Part shown: positions 29,143 through 37,505 of the stretch, piece after piece
Layout of the letters: every line of letters starts with the position of its first letter
Numbering within the stretch: position 1 is the first letter of the stretch
Position numbers and translations under genes: made by a program
The notes under the pieces: model-generated
Databases searched by the model: none
What the model saw: only the letters and a program-made list of their open reading frames with translations
What the model was told of the DNA's origin: nothing
NCBI RefSeq assembly: GCF_021183825.1
Contig: NZ_CP089211.1
Coordinates: 3,583,501 to 3,647,500 of the forward strand
Direction of reading: 5' to 3'
DNA length: 64,000 nucleotides
Source of the DNA: Sinomicrobium kalidii
GTDB lineage: Bacteria; Bacteroidota; Bacteroidia; Flavobacteriales; Flavobacteriaceae

Positions 29143-30447
29143 TTACTCCGCTATGGCCTGGTAAGTGAGTGTCTCAAATTCATCTCCTATGCGCCAGTAG
29201 GGCGAGAGGTACTCCTGTGTGAAAAGAATCCCGATGAGGTTTTCTTCAGGATCTGCCCAGTAATGTGTGTTAAAAGCACCGCCCCAGCTGAAGGTTCCGA
29301 TACTGAAAGGGGAAAGATAATCGTTCTTTTCCGTTTCCAGTGCAAAGCCCAGTCCGAACCGGAAGTCTTCCGGTTGCGGCGGATAGGGGGAAATACGCAT
29401 TTTGTCAGTCAGTTGATTGGTGAGCATAAGTTCTACAGTTTTCCGGCTAAGCAACCTTTTGCCCTTGTAAACACCCTTATTGAGGAAAAGGGACAGGAAT
29501 CTGGCATAATCTGCCGTTGTCGAACTCAGTCCCGCACCTCCCGAGAAATAAGTGCCTTTTCGATTGGGAAACAGGGGATCGACACCTTCGTAAATGGGGT
29601 GATCTACTTTTTCCAGTCCGTCAGCCGTACTTTCGTATAAAGTAACCAGCCGGGATTGCTTTTCCTTCGGAATGTAAAAATAGGTGTCGGTCATTTCCAG
29701 CGGATCGAATACCCTATTTTGCAGGAACAGGTCGAAAGGTTGTCCGCTCCACAGTTCAACGAGATACCCCAGCAGATCGGTATTGATCCCGTAAGTAAAG
29801 GCTTCCCCGGGCTGATGTTGTAACGGAAGCGTGGCCAGCAATTCCATTTTTTCCTTTAAAGTGGCTTTGCCCGACCCGATACCACTGGGAATCCCCGCCT
29901 TTTCATAAATGGCCCACATCCGTTTATCACTGAAAACAGCAGGGTAGGCAATCCCGGAAGTATGCCGTAAGAGGTCCCTTATTGTAATTTGCCTGTTGGC
30001 CGGAACGGTAGTGTAAGTCGTATCCTTTTCGTTATAAATATCCAGGACTTTCATGTTCCCGTATGCCGGGATGTACATGGCAACCGGGTCGTCCAGCAAA
30101 AATTTTCCCTCCTCCCAGAGCATCATTACGGCCAAACTGGTAATGGCTTTGCTTTGCGAAGCGATCCGGAATATATCGTCCGTTCGCATTTTCTTTCCGG
30201 ATTCCACGTCGGCATAACCGAAAGCCTTATTGTAGACTATCCTGCCATTGCGTATAACAAGGGCCGACGCTCCCGGAATGTGTTTGTCCATGATATGACG
30301 ATTCATAAAAGAATCGATCTGTGCCAGGCGTTCGGTATCAAAAGCCTGGCTTCTTTCCTGTGCGACAGATGTATTTACTGTACAAAAAAGGATAAGAAAG
30401 GGAATTGCTATATAAAATCCGAAGGTATTTATTCGGGTGTTTTTCAT
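29143..30447 (-). CDS. Serine hydrolase, class C beta-lactamase-like
   Basis: A 434-residue secreted member of the penicillin-binding-protein/beta-lactamase class C fold. It has a signal peptide (to about TSVAQ). The catalytic SxxK is S97-Q-S-K100 in FRIASQSKAITSL, and the YxN equivalent is in FTYGINTDLLGYLVEL. Such proteins may be esterases, D-amino-acid or peptide hydrolases; true beta-lactamase activity is not implied. The start lies 12 bases after the stop of the Old Yellow Enzyme gene, so the two are probably co-transcribed. Confidence 0.88.
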   Translation of the reverse strand: MKNTRINTFGFYIAIPFLILFCTVNTSVAQERSQAFDTERLAQIDSFMNRHIMDKHIPGASALVIRNGRIVYNKAFGYADVESGKKMRTDDIFRIASQSKAITSLAVMMLWEEGKFLLDDPVAMYIPAYGNMKVLDIYNEKDTTYTTVPANRQITIRDLLRHTSGIAYPAVFSDKRMWAIYEKAGIPSGIGSGKATLKEKMELLATLPLQHQPGEAFTYGINTDLLGYLVELWSGQPFDLFLQNRVFDPLEMTDTYFYIPKEKQSRLVTLYESTADGLEKVDHPIYEGVDPLFPNRKGTYFSGGAGLSSTTADYARFLSLFLNKGVYKGKRLLSRKTVELMLTNQLTDKMRISPYPPQPEDFRFGLGFALETEKNDYLSPFSIGTFSWGGAFNTHYWADPEENLIGILFTQEYLSPYWRIGDEFETLTYQAIAE

Positions 30448-30459
30448 GATTTCAAAATA

Positions 30460-31608
30460 TTAAGAAGTTTGTATTGTTTTTTCAGACAGATCTTTTACAA
30501 AAGGATAGTCTGTATACCCCTTTGAATTCCCGCCGAAATAGGTTTCCGGATCTCCTGTGGTTAAAGGAATATCGTGTTCCAGGCGGTAGGGGAGGTCGGG
30601 GTTGGCGATAAACGGCCGGCCGAAACCGATCATGTCCGCCCATCCTTCGGCAAGTGCTGTATCTGCTTTTTCCCGGGTATACTTCCCGGAATAGATCATT
30701 GTCCCCGAAAATACCCTGCGAAGTGCTTTCTTGAAAGACAACGGCATTAACGGTGCATCCTCCCAGTCGGCCTCCGCAATATGTATATAGGCAATCCCTC
30801 TTTTGTTCAGCATTTTTGCCGCGGCGGTATAGGTTTCTTCCGGTTTGTCGTCCACTGCACCCTGAAGGGTGGTCAGCGGGGCCAGGCGAACACCTGTTTT
30901 TTCTTTTCCTATGGCGCTGGCTACGGCTTGTGTAACTTCGTCGAGGAACCGGAGCCGGTTTTCCGGGGAACCTCCGTAAATATCTGTCCGCGTATTGGCC
31001 TGCGAATCGATAAACTGGTTGATAAGGTAACCGTTGGCACCGTGGAGTTCCACACCGTCAAAACCCGCTTTTACAGCATTTCGGGCAGCCTTTACATAGT
31101 CCTGTATGATGTCCTCGATCTCCGGAATGGTGAGGGCTCTCGGTATTGAATGCTGAACCATTTCTCCGATACCACTTTCGGCACCTTTGTTCTGAGGATC
31201 GATAAATACCTTAACACCTTGTGCTACGAGGGGAGAAGAAGATACGGGAGCATTATTACCGGGTTGCAGGGAAGTATGGGAAACGCGGCCTACATGCCAC
31301 AACTGTGCGAAAATGAGCCCGTTGGCCCGGTGTACGGCCCGGGTTGTCTTTTTCCAGCCTTCAACCTGCGCTTCGGTATATATGCCCGGAGTCCAGGCAT
31401 AGCCCTGTCCCTGTTTGCTTATTTGTGTGCCTTCGGTGATAATAAGTCCTGCTGATGCTCTCTGGCTGTAATATTCCGCCATAAGATCGGTGGCAACTTC
31501 ACCTTTAGCTGCCCTGGACCGGGTCATGGGGGGCATAACGATCCTGTTTTTGGTATTGTAAGGCCCCAGTTTGTGCCCTTTAAAAAGAGAGACTTCTATG
31601 TATTTCAT
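30460..31608 (-). CDS. Old Yellow Enzyme-family alkene reductase (NemA-like)
   Basis: A 382-residue FMN-dependent NAD(P)H oxidoreductase that reduces activated double bonds, quinones or nitro compounds. Family blocks: GPYNTKNRIVMPPMTRSRA at the N-terminus (FMN site), FAQLWHVGRVSH, FDGVELHGANGYLINQFIDS (substrate His-Gly-Ala-Asn block) and TDIYGGSPENRLRFLDEV. GWADMIGFGRPFIANPDLP is the FMN phosphate site. Downstream on the same strand is the serine hydrolase gene (12-base gap). The MFS gene upstream is 157 bases away. It fits an electrophile-detoxification unit with MdaB. Confidence 0.94.
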   Translation of the reverse strand: MKYIEVSLFKGHKLGPYNTKNRIVMPPMTRSRAAKGEVATDLMAEYYSQRASAGLIITEGTQISKQGQGYAWTPGIYTEAQVEGWKKTTRAVHRANGLIFAQLWHVGRVSHTSLQPGNNAPVSSSPLVAQGVKVFIDPQNKGAESGIGEMVQHSIPRALTIPEIEDIIQDYVKAARNAVKAGFDGVELHGANGYLINQFIDSQANTRTDIYGGSPENRLRFLDEVTQAVASAIGKEKTGVRLAPLTTLQGAVDDKPEETYTAAAKMLNKRGIAYIHIAEADWEDAPLMPLSFKKALRRVFSGTMIYSGKYTREKADTALAEGWADMIGFGRPFIANPDLPYRLEHDIPLTTGDPETYFGGNSKGYTDYPFVKDLSEKTIQTS

Positions 31609-31765
31609 GGGAATATGTTTTTTTAAAACGGATATTTTTTATTTGTATTTTTCGGATGGTGTATATTGAACATTGAACCGCTGGATCAGGGAGTGATGAA
31701 ACCATAAACAAACAGAGGGATATTTAAAACTTCTGCCTTCAACGTTCATCTTTCGATATTCGTTA

Positions 31766-32935
31766 TTATTCCCCTGTATACTTTAACTTTTTGTTCCGTC
31801 TGAGGTACAGCAGGGAAATGGCAATACCGGCAGCAGCCATGGCAACCCCGACCCATTCCGGTGAAGTGTAGCCATAGCCCTTGTCTATGGGAATCCCACC
31901 CAGGAAAGCCCCTAAAGCATTGGCAATGTTAAAACAGGCCGGGCCAAGGGACGCGACCAGCATTTCCGCATCGCTCTTCACCGAATTGAGCAGTAACACG
32001 GTAAGCGGCGGAACAATGGCAAAGGTAGCCACCCCGGTAAGGAAGGTCATGGTCAGTGAGGCCCACGGATGAAAGGCCGTATAATAAATGAGGACCATAC
32101 ACACGATCTGGAACCCCAGTATGGCGATAACGGTAGCCGAAGGGGAAAAGGCATCCGAGAGTTTCCCGCCGATCAGGTTGCCCGCAAACATCCCGAACCC
32201 CGCGAGCACCATAATGTACGGGAGGTGTTTTTCGGCGATGCCCGATACTTCCGTCATCAGAGGGGCAATGTAGCTTATCCATGCAAAAAGGGCACCGGGA
32301 GCCACCGAAAATATGAGCACCATAAACCAGACATTGCCGTTGCGGAATATGGAAAAGTCTTTCCACGGATTACCTGTATTTTTCCGGGCTTCCATTTTGG
32401 GCATCCACACCTTTAATGCCAGTATGGTAACCAGACCGATAAGTGCAATCAGTAAAAAGGTATAACGCCAGGAAAAGTGATGCCCGATATAGGTTCCCAA
32501 CGGAACACCGAGCAGATTGGCAACGGTAAGTCCCGAAAACATGATGGCAACCGCACGGGCTTCCCTGCCCTTGTCGGCCAACCGGCTGGCTACGACAGAA
32601 CCCACCCCGAAAAAGGCACCGTGTGGCAAACCGGAAACAAACCGCGATGCCAGTAAGAGTTCGTAGTCGGGGGCTATGATAGACAATCCGTTAAATACGG
32701 TGAACAAGACCATCAGGAGGATTAAGGTTTTGGTAGGAGAAAACCGGTCCATGCTGATCACCAATAACGGAGCACCCACAACTACCCCGAGCGCATAAGC
32801 CGAGATGAGGTAGCCGGCTACGGGAATGGAAATATCGAGGTCCCGCGCAACATCGGGCAGCATCCCCATTATGGTGAATTCGGTTACCCCGATGCCGAGG
32901 CCCCCCAATGCAAGTGATAACAAACTTTTTTTCAT
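31766..32935 (-). CDS. MFS efflux transporter (AraJ/drug-efflux type)
   Basis: A 389-residue 12-helix major facilitator. The N-terminus LALGGLGIGVTEFTIMGMLPDVARDLDISIP is the helix 1 region typical of DHA1-type exporters (AraJ/YdhP-like). A loop 2-3 motif is seen in MDRFSPTKTLIL and a helix 5 region in SGLTVANLLGVPLGTYIGHHFSWRYTFLL, matching the antiporter motif C area. It probably exports small toxic compounds or sugars. The start is 32 bases after the MdaB-like gene, suggesting one operon with it. Confidence 0.9.
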   Translation of the reverse strand: MKKSLLSLALGGLGIGVTEFTIMGMLPDVARDLDISIPVAGYLISAYALGVVVGAPLLVISMDRFSPTKTLILLMVLFTVFNGLSIIAPDYELLLASRFVSGLPHGAFFGVGSVVASRLADKGREARAVAIMFSGLTVANLLGVPLGTYIGHHFSWRYTFLLIALIGLVTILALKVWMPKMEARKNTGNPWKDFSIFRNGNVWFMVLIFSVAPGALFAWISYIAPLMTEVSGIAEKHLPYIMVLAGFGMFAGNLIGGKLSDAFSPSATVIAILGFQIVCMVLIYYTAFHPWASLTMTFLTGVATFAIVPPLTVLLLNSVKSDAEMLVASLGPACFNIANALGAFLGGIPIDKGYGYTSPEWVGVAMAAAGIAISLLYLRRNKKLKYTGE

Positions 32936-32967
32936 AGAACAACCAGTTAGCGGGTTATGTTATTTTA

Positions 32968-33573
32968 CTATACGCTTTGTCCGGACAGTACCGGGGAGAA
33001 TATTTTATCGAGATGCGTCCTGTACGTTGTCATATCCCTTTCCACATCGCCGTTTTTGACAATGTCGTGAAAGTGAATGCTTTCCAGCGGTTCGAGGCCT
33101 ATAAAAGCATTCATCCGGTGAAAGCCGAACAGGATACCTTCATCCACACTTTTTTGCTGAAAAAATTCTCCGGGCAGGGTAAAAGCTTCCCGGGGAGCGT
33201 TCCAGCTGGTAGTCACCATATATTTTTTTCCTTTAAGCAACCCTCCCGTACCGTAATTGACAGCCGGATTTACAGAAGAACGGCCATCACCGGTGTATAT
33301 CTCTCCCGGTATAAAAACGTGGTCTATGTATTCCTTTAACCCGAAGGGAACCTGAAACCACCATATGGGCATGTGGTAGATGATCACATCGGCCCAAACA
33401 AATTTTTTAGCTTCTTCTTTCGGGCTGTAACTTTCATTAATGTTGGTGGTCTTTACCTCAAACCCTTTCTTGTTTTGAAAGAAATCAAGGGTAATATCGG
33501 CGAGGGTTTCGTTGAACCGGCCCCCGGATTGTGCGAATTTTTGCCCGCCGTTAATAATGAATATCTTTTTCAT
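32968..33573 (-). CDS. MdaB-like NAD(P)H quinone reductase (flavodoxin fold)
   Basis: A 201-residue flavodoxin-like quinone reductase. It opens with KKIFIINGGQKFAQSGG (FMN-binding loop) and has the NQO/MdaB block DVIIYHMPIWWFQVPFGLKEYIDHVF, followed by KKYMVTTSWNAP. Two-electron reduction of quinones avoids semiquinone radicals, so it protects against quinone stress. It is divergent from the LysR gene; the ~100 bases between them probably hold both promoters and the LysR site. The MFS gene follows after 32 bases. Confidence 0.92.
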   Translation of the reverse strand: MKKIFIINGGQKFAQSGGRFNETLADITLDFFQNKKGFEVKTTNINESYSPKEEAKKFVWADVIIYHMPIWWFQVPFGLKEYIDHVFIPGEIYTGDGRSSVNPAVNYGTGGLLKGKKYMVTTSWNAPREAFTLPGEFFQQKSVDEGILFGFHRMNAFIGLEPLESIHFHDIVKNGDVERDMTTYRTHLDKIFSPVLSGQSV

Positions 33574-33641
33574 AAGTATGTTTTTTTAAGTACAGGACAA
33601 AATTAATGGCACCACATGTATTATTAAAATAATATAAATCA

Positions 33642-33649
33642 TATATTTG
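33642..33649 (+). promoter_or_regulatory. Possible -7 element of the LysR gene promoter
   Basis: TATATTTG matches the Bacteroidota -7 consensus TAnnTTTG and ends 24 bases before the ATG at 33674. A clear -33 TTTG is not visible at the normal distance, so the call is weak. The surrounding region (33600-33670) is very AT-rich and separates the divergent LysR and MdaB-like genes. Confidence 0.3.
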
Positions 33650-33673
33650 TATCATAATTATAATAGTATAGCA

Positions 33674-34606
33674 ATGGTTAATCTGGAATGGTACAGGACG
33701 TTCAAGGCAATTTATGAAACGGGCACCCTTACCGGGGCGGCACAGGCACTTTATGCTTCCCAGCCGGGAGTAAGCCTGCACCTGAGTTCACTGGAATCCT
33801 ATACGGGATACAAGTTGTTTGATCGTTCTTCGCGTAAAATGGTACCCACGGAACGGGGAAAAGTGTTGTACAATCATATCAAGGAAGCCATCGCCAAGCT
33901 GGAAGATGCCGAACAGTGTTTCCGGAAAAGCACGGAAAAGGACAAGCCCACTATCAGTGTGGGGATGTGTATGGAAACTTTTCAGTATACCGTAGAACCC
34001 TATATTTCCACATTGCCTTTTGATGTGATCATAAAATTTGTGGAATACAAGGATGCCCTGACCGACCTGGACAAGGGCATACTCGACCTGGTGATAAGTT
34101 CCCGGAAAGGATCGGACAAGAATGTGGAATACAGGGCCTTTTCCAAAGAGAAGATCGTACTGGTTGCGGGCCGGGATACTGATGTAACCGGTTTTGATGA
34201 GCTGCTGGAAGCACAGGACTTCAATGGTATACGGGAATGGTTGAAGCAACGGACCTGGTACGGGACTACGGGAGATATGGAAAACCTGCGAAAGTTCTGG
34301 AACACGAACTTTAACAAACACCCCGATTTTAAGTGCAATTATATCGTGCCGAACAAAACCTCCATTGTACGTTGCCTGAGCCGGGCAAAAGGGCTTGCCG
34401 TATTGCCGGATTTTTTATGCCGTGATGAAATTGAAAAGGGGAATATAAAGTTGCTTTGGGAGGGAAATGTCAGTATAGAAAACACGCTTTATTTTGCCAT
34501 GCGTAAAAAGACCATTTACGCAGAGGAAATAAAATGTATCGAAGATATTTTCGAAAAAAAGATGCCTTCTTATTCTCCTGCGGAAGTGGAGAATGTTTCC
34601 GGGTAA
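33674..34606 (+). CDS. LysR-family transcriptional regulator
   Basis: A 310-residue LysR regulator. I start it at the ATG at 33674 (MVNLEWYRTFKAIYETG) rather than the in-frame TTG at 33647, because the winged helix-turn-helix normally begins at this point. The DNA-binding block is LTGAAQALYASQPGVSLHLSSLE with YKLFDRSSRKMVPTERGKVLY. Residues ~90-300 form the effector domain. It is transcribed away from the MdaB-like gene, the usual arrangement for a LysR protein controlling its neighbour. Quinones or electrophiles as inducers are an inference from the nearby MdaB, MFS and Old Yellow Enzyme genes. Confidence 0.93.
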   Translation: MVNLEWYRTFKAIYETGTLTGAAQALYASQPGVSLHLSSLESYTGYKLFDRSSRKMVPTERGKVLYNHIKEAIAKLEDAEQCFRKSTEKDKPTISVGMCMETFQYTVEPYISTLPFDVIIKFVEYKDALTDLDKGILDLVISSRKGSDKNVEYRAFSKEKIVLVAGRDTDVTGFDELLEAQDFNGIREWLKQRTWYGTTGDMENLRKFWNTNFNKHPDFKCNYIVPNKTSIVRCLSRAKGLAVLPDFLCRDEIEKGNIKLLWEGNVSIENTLYFAMRKKTIYAEEIKCIEDIFEKKMPSYSPAEVENVSG

Positions 34607-34627
34607 AACAGGAAGTCAATTATAAAA

Positions 34628-34679
34628 CCGGATGTCTGAGAAGTATGATCAGGGCCGATATCTTCTTCCAGACACCCGG
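34628..34679. terminator. Bidirectional terminator-like hairpin
   Basis: Between the convergent LysR and fructokinase genes, CCGGATGTCTG (34628-34638) pairs with CAGACACCCGG (34669-34679) with one mismatch. The stem extends inward through AGAAG/CTTCT. T-rich tracts follow on both strands (TTTTT on plus, TTTTAT on minus). The position between two convergent stop codons supports a shared terminator. Confidence 0.55.
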
Positions 34680-34688
34680 AATGTGTTT

Positions 34689-35612
34689 TTATGTAGCTTT
34701 TACCTCGCTTTTCCCCGTCATCAGGTTTTTGATGGCTGTCTGGTCTATTACCGGATTCGCCCCTTTGCTTTCCGCTACCATGGCACCCATGGCACAGGCA
34801 AAGTTAACGGCTTTCTGCGGGGATGATTTAAAGTGAAACAGGTGGGTAAGCAATGCGGCAAGAAAAGAATCGCCCGCACCTACCGTATCTTTTACCGTGA
34901 TATTATACCCGCTGTTATAGTACAGTTTTCCGTTTTGCAGCAACACGGCTCCGTGTCTTCCCTTGGTGACGCATATGGACGGGGTAGCTGTTTTTCCGGC
35001 AATGTATTCCATATTTTGCTCCATGGACTTATAAGGTGATCCGATGGCTTCGGCGATCTCGTAAAGTTCATCGTCGTTGAATTTTATAAAATCCGCCTTT
35101 TCCATCAGGGGCTTAACGGTTTCAATGGTGTAATGCGGATAGCGGAGGTTGGCATCAAAGACCTTATGTATATTGTGGTTGGAGAGCAGCCGGTGCAAAG
35201 TGCTTTGAGACACTTCATCCCGGCAGGCCAGGCTTCCGTACACGATCAGGTCGGAAGCTGAGACAAGTTGTCCGGCAGTTTCGGTAAAAGGGATCTTGTC
35301 CCAGGCCGAGGGATAAGTGATCTCATAGGTGGCAGACCCGCGGTCATTCAGCGTTACGTCCACTGTTCCCGTTTGATATTGTGTGTTTTCTGCAATACCG
35401 GAAGTGTTCACCCCGTGTTCTTCGAGATAAGTTTTTATTTTTTCCCCGTCTTCGTCCTTTCCGATACAGCTTATTATACTGACATCGCATCCCAGGGATT
35501 GCATCCGCAAAGCTACGTTGAGCGGAGCACCGCCTATATTTTTGTGACCGGGGAAGCAGTCCCATAATACTTCTCCGTATGATATGACCCGGAGTTTTTC
35601 TTCTTTATTCAT
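34689..35612 (-). CDS. PfkB-family fructokinase
   Basis: A 307-residue ribokinase-fold sugar kinase. The N-terminal substrate-binding block is NIGGAPLNVALRMQSLG (~residues 25-41). The C-terminal PfkB signature is KDTVGAGDSFLAALLTHLF, with catalytic D248. In this locus it should phosphorylate fructose released by the GH32 enzyme. It is the last gene of the minus-strand run sugar porter, GH32, SusC, SusD, kinase; 121 bases containing a palindromic repeat separate it from susD. Fructose as substrate is inferred from context, since the fold alone also fits other sugars. Confidence 0.9.
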   Translation of the reverse strand: MNKEEKLRVISYGEVLWDCFPGHKNIGGAPLNVALRMQSLGCDVSIISCIGKDEDGEKIKTYLEEHGVNTSGIAENTQYQTGTVDVTLNDRGSATYEITYPSAWDKIPFTETAGQLVSASDLIVYGSLACRDEVSQSTLHRLLSNHNIHKVFDANLRYPHYTIETVKPLMEKADFIKFNDDELYEIAEAIGSPYKSMEQNMEYIAGKTATPSICVTKGRHGAVLLQNGKLYYNSGYNITVKDTVGAGDSFLAALLTHLFHFKSSPQKAVNFACAMGAMVAESKGANPVIDQTAIKNLMTGKSEVKAT

Positions 35613-35674
35613 GCTTGTTTTTTTATTGTTTCCGGCAGCTTGCCATTACAAATTACGAAAAAGAATCAATATTC

Positions 35675-35730
35675 AAGTCCCAAATGAGATTCTTCGCTTC
35701 GCTCAGAATGACATTTGAGACCTGAGACTT
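35675..35730. repeat. Palindromic intergenic repeat
   Basis: The gap between susD and the fructokinase gene holds a nested palindrome. AAGTC (35675-35679) and GACTT (35726-35730) form the outer stem, CAAATG (35681-35686) and CATTTG (35712-35717) the middle stem, and ATTCT/AGAAT the inner stem around TCGCTTCGCTC. The core ATTCTTCGCTTCGCTCAGAA resembles a repeat I recall between genes of many unrelated bacteria. It is probably a REP-like element, and may slow transcription into the kinase gene. Confidence 0.6.
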
Positions 35731-35733
35731 TTA

Positions 35734-37452
35734 TCAATACCCCGGATTTTGTTTGTACAATCCGCCTGTAAAATCAATTTCCCGTTGCGGAATGGGATAA
35801 TATTCATCCCTGCCGGCGGTAAACCGGGCATTGGCCAGGAAATCCCGTTTTGTCTTTTCTTCTTCCAGGTAGGCATTCAATACTTCGGCTGCTTCCCCCC
35901 AGCGCACCAGGTCAAAGAAACGGTGCCCTTCCATGGCAAATTCCAGCCTTCTTTCGAACTTCAATGCCTCTAAGGCTTCCGCTTTGGAAGCGAAAGAAGT
36001 ATACAGGCCTATATTGTAGATATCAGTGGCCCCGGCCTCCAGCGGACGGGAAGTACTTGCCGCGGCCCTTTCCCGTATCCGGTTGATGATGGGAACGGCC
36101 TCGTTATACCTGTCCAACTGTATCAGGGCTTCGGCTTTAAAGAGCAATACGTCCGCATAGCGTATAAAATCGACGTTCTTGGAAGTCCCTACAAAAGGTC
36201 CTTCCTTTATATAACAGGAACAATCCGGCGCCTGTTGCTCTTTCATGTTCCCGAAGAAGCCGTATACTCCGGGGTCCCTGGCCCAGCTGGCACTGTAGAT
36301 CATGTCACCGTCTTCGTTTATGGTATTCCTGTATTTGAACGGCCTGCCGGGCACACCGATAGTATGGTCCAGGCGGGGGTCTATGTTGATAAAATCTTCG
36401 GTATTTGTCATATCCGAAGTATTGAAATCATTTAATAGCGGGAGACCGTCCCCATCCGTTTTAAAGGCGTTGACCATATTCTGGCTCGGCAGGTGAAATC
36501 CGCAGCAACCATAGAGGGAAGTCCCGTGCGGAGAATTTAAGCCGGTAACAAAACTTACCCTGCCCACTTCGGTACCGTCATTGATGGAGAACTGTGCGGC
36601 CCATACGGATTCGGGGCCGTTATCGTGACCATCGAGGAAATTGTTGGCAAAATCGGGTTCGAGGCTGCCCGATACGGCATCGGCATAGGTGATAACTTCT
36701 TCCAGCCGGGAAGTGTTGATGTTGATAACCCTGTGATTTTCATCCTGCTCGTAGGCCTGGTAGAGCCTCAGCTTGGCAAGATAGGCAGCAGCTGCACTTT
36801 TGTCTGCACGTCCGGGCTGGTCCTGTTCTTCCGGGAGGTTTTCGTAGGCGAACAGGAAATCTTCGGCAATTTTGTTCCAGAGTTCGTCGTTCTCCACATC
36901 ATTGGAAATTTCCAGGAGTTCCTCATCGCTGAGTCCTTCCGTAATGTAGGGGACCTTTTTGAACAGCAGTTTGAGCATAAAATGAGAGTGCCCCCTCAAA
37001 AACCGGAGTTCGGCCATACGGGTGGTTTTTAACGGAAACTCGTCTTCAGAGAATTCCCCGATCACCGACAGGGCAAAATTGGCCCGTGAAATGGCTTTGT
37101 AGAAATTGGTCCATGTACGCGGGGCCATCCAGTCACCGTCATCGGCCTGGGTGAGATTGTATTGTTCATAATGATCTATTACGGGAACATCGCTCCTTCC
37201 GCCGCCGCCTTTATAAGCGTCGTCAGAACGTACACTGCCGTATACCCACATATGGGTAAGGGGACCTATCATCTCATCATTGGTAATGCCGGCATAGGCT
37301 GCCGTTACCAGGCTTTCGGTATTTTCTGCGGTAGCAATATCCTCCTCGGATACCTGTCCTTTGGGGTCGTATTCCAGAAATTCCTTGCCACAGGACACAA
37401 ACAGTAATAATGTGCCTGCCAGGAGTAGATATGTGGTGTGAATTGCTTTCAT
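35734..37452 (-). CDS. SusD-family fructan-binding lipoprotein
   Basis: A 572-residue SusD/RagB lipoprotein (lipobox LFVSC, then GKEFLEYDPKGQVSEED). SusD hallmarks are RFLRGHSHFMLKLLFKKVPYI, VDFIRYADVLLFKAEALIQLDRYNEA, LKFERRLEFAMEGHRFFDLVRWGEA, and the end YYPIPQREIDF...NPGY. It pairs with the SusC gene 53 bases upstream. Fructan binding is inferred from the GH32 enzyme, fructokinase and sugar porter of the same run. Confidence 0.95.
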   Translation of the reverse strand: MKAIHTTYLLLAGTLLLFVSCGKEFLEYDPKGQVSEEDIATAENTESLVTAAYAGITNDEMIGPLTHMWVYGSVRSDDAYKGGGGRSDVPVIDHYEQYNLTQADDGDWMAPRTWTNFYKAISRANFALSVIGEFSEDEFPLKTTRMAELRFLRGHSHFMLKLLFKKVPYITEGLSDEELLEISNDVENDELWNKIAEDFLFAYENLPEEQDQPGRADKSAAAAYLAKLRLYQAYEQDENHRVININTSRLEEVITYADAVSGSLEPDFANNFLDGHDNGPESVWAAQFSINDGTEVGRVSFVTGLNSPHGTSLYGCCGFHLPSQNMVNAFKTDGDGLPLLNDFNTSDMTNTEDFINIDPRLDHTIGVPGRPFKYRNTINEDGDMIYSASWARDPGVYGFFGNMKEQQAPDCSCYIKEGPFVGTSKNVDFIRYADVLLFKAEALIQLDRYNEAVPIINRIRERAAASTSRPLEAGATDIYNIGLYTSFASKAEALEALKFERRLEFAMEGHRFFDLVRWGEAAEVLNAYLEEEKTKRDFLANARFTAGRDEYYPIPQREIDFTGGLYKQNPGY

Positions 37453-37505
37453 AATATTTGATTTTCAGTTATGTATATGAACGGAGGAAACATGGCGAAT
37501 ACATT

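Noticed and set aside
29083..29640. 185-residue plus-strand ORF overlapping the serine hydrolase 3' end
   Set aside because: It overlaps the terminator and lies antisense to a conserved SxxK hydrolase; no domain is visible.
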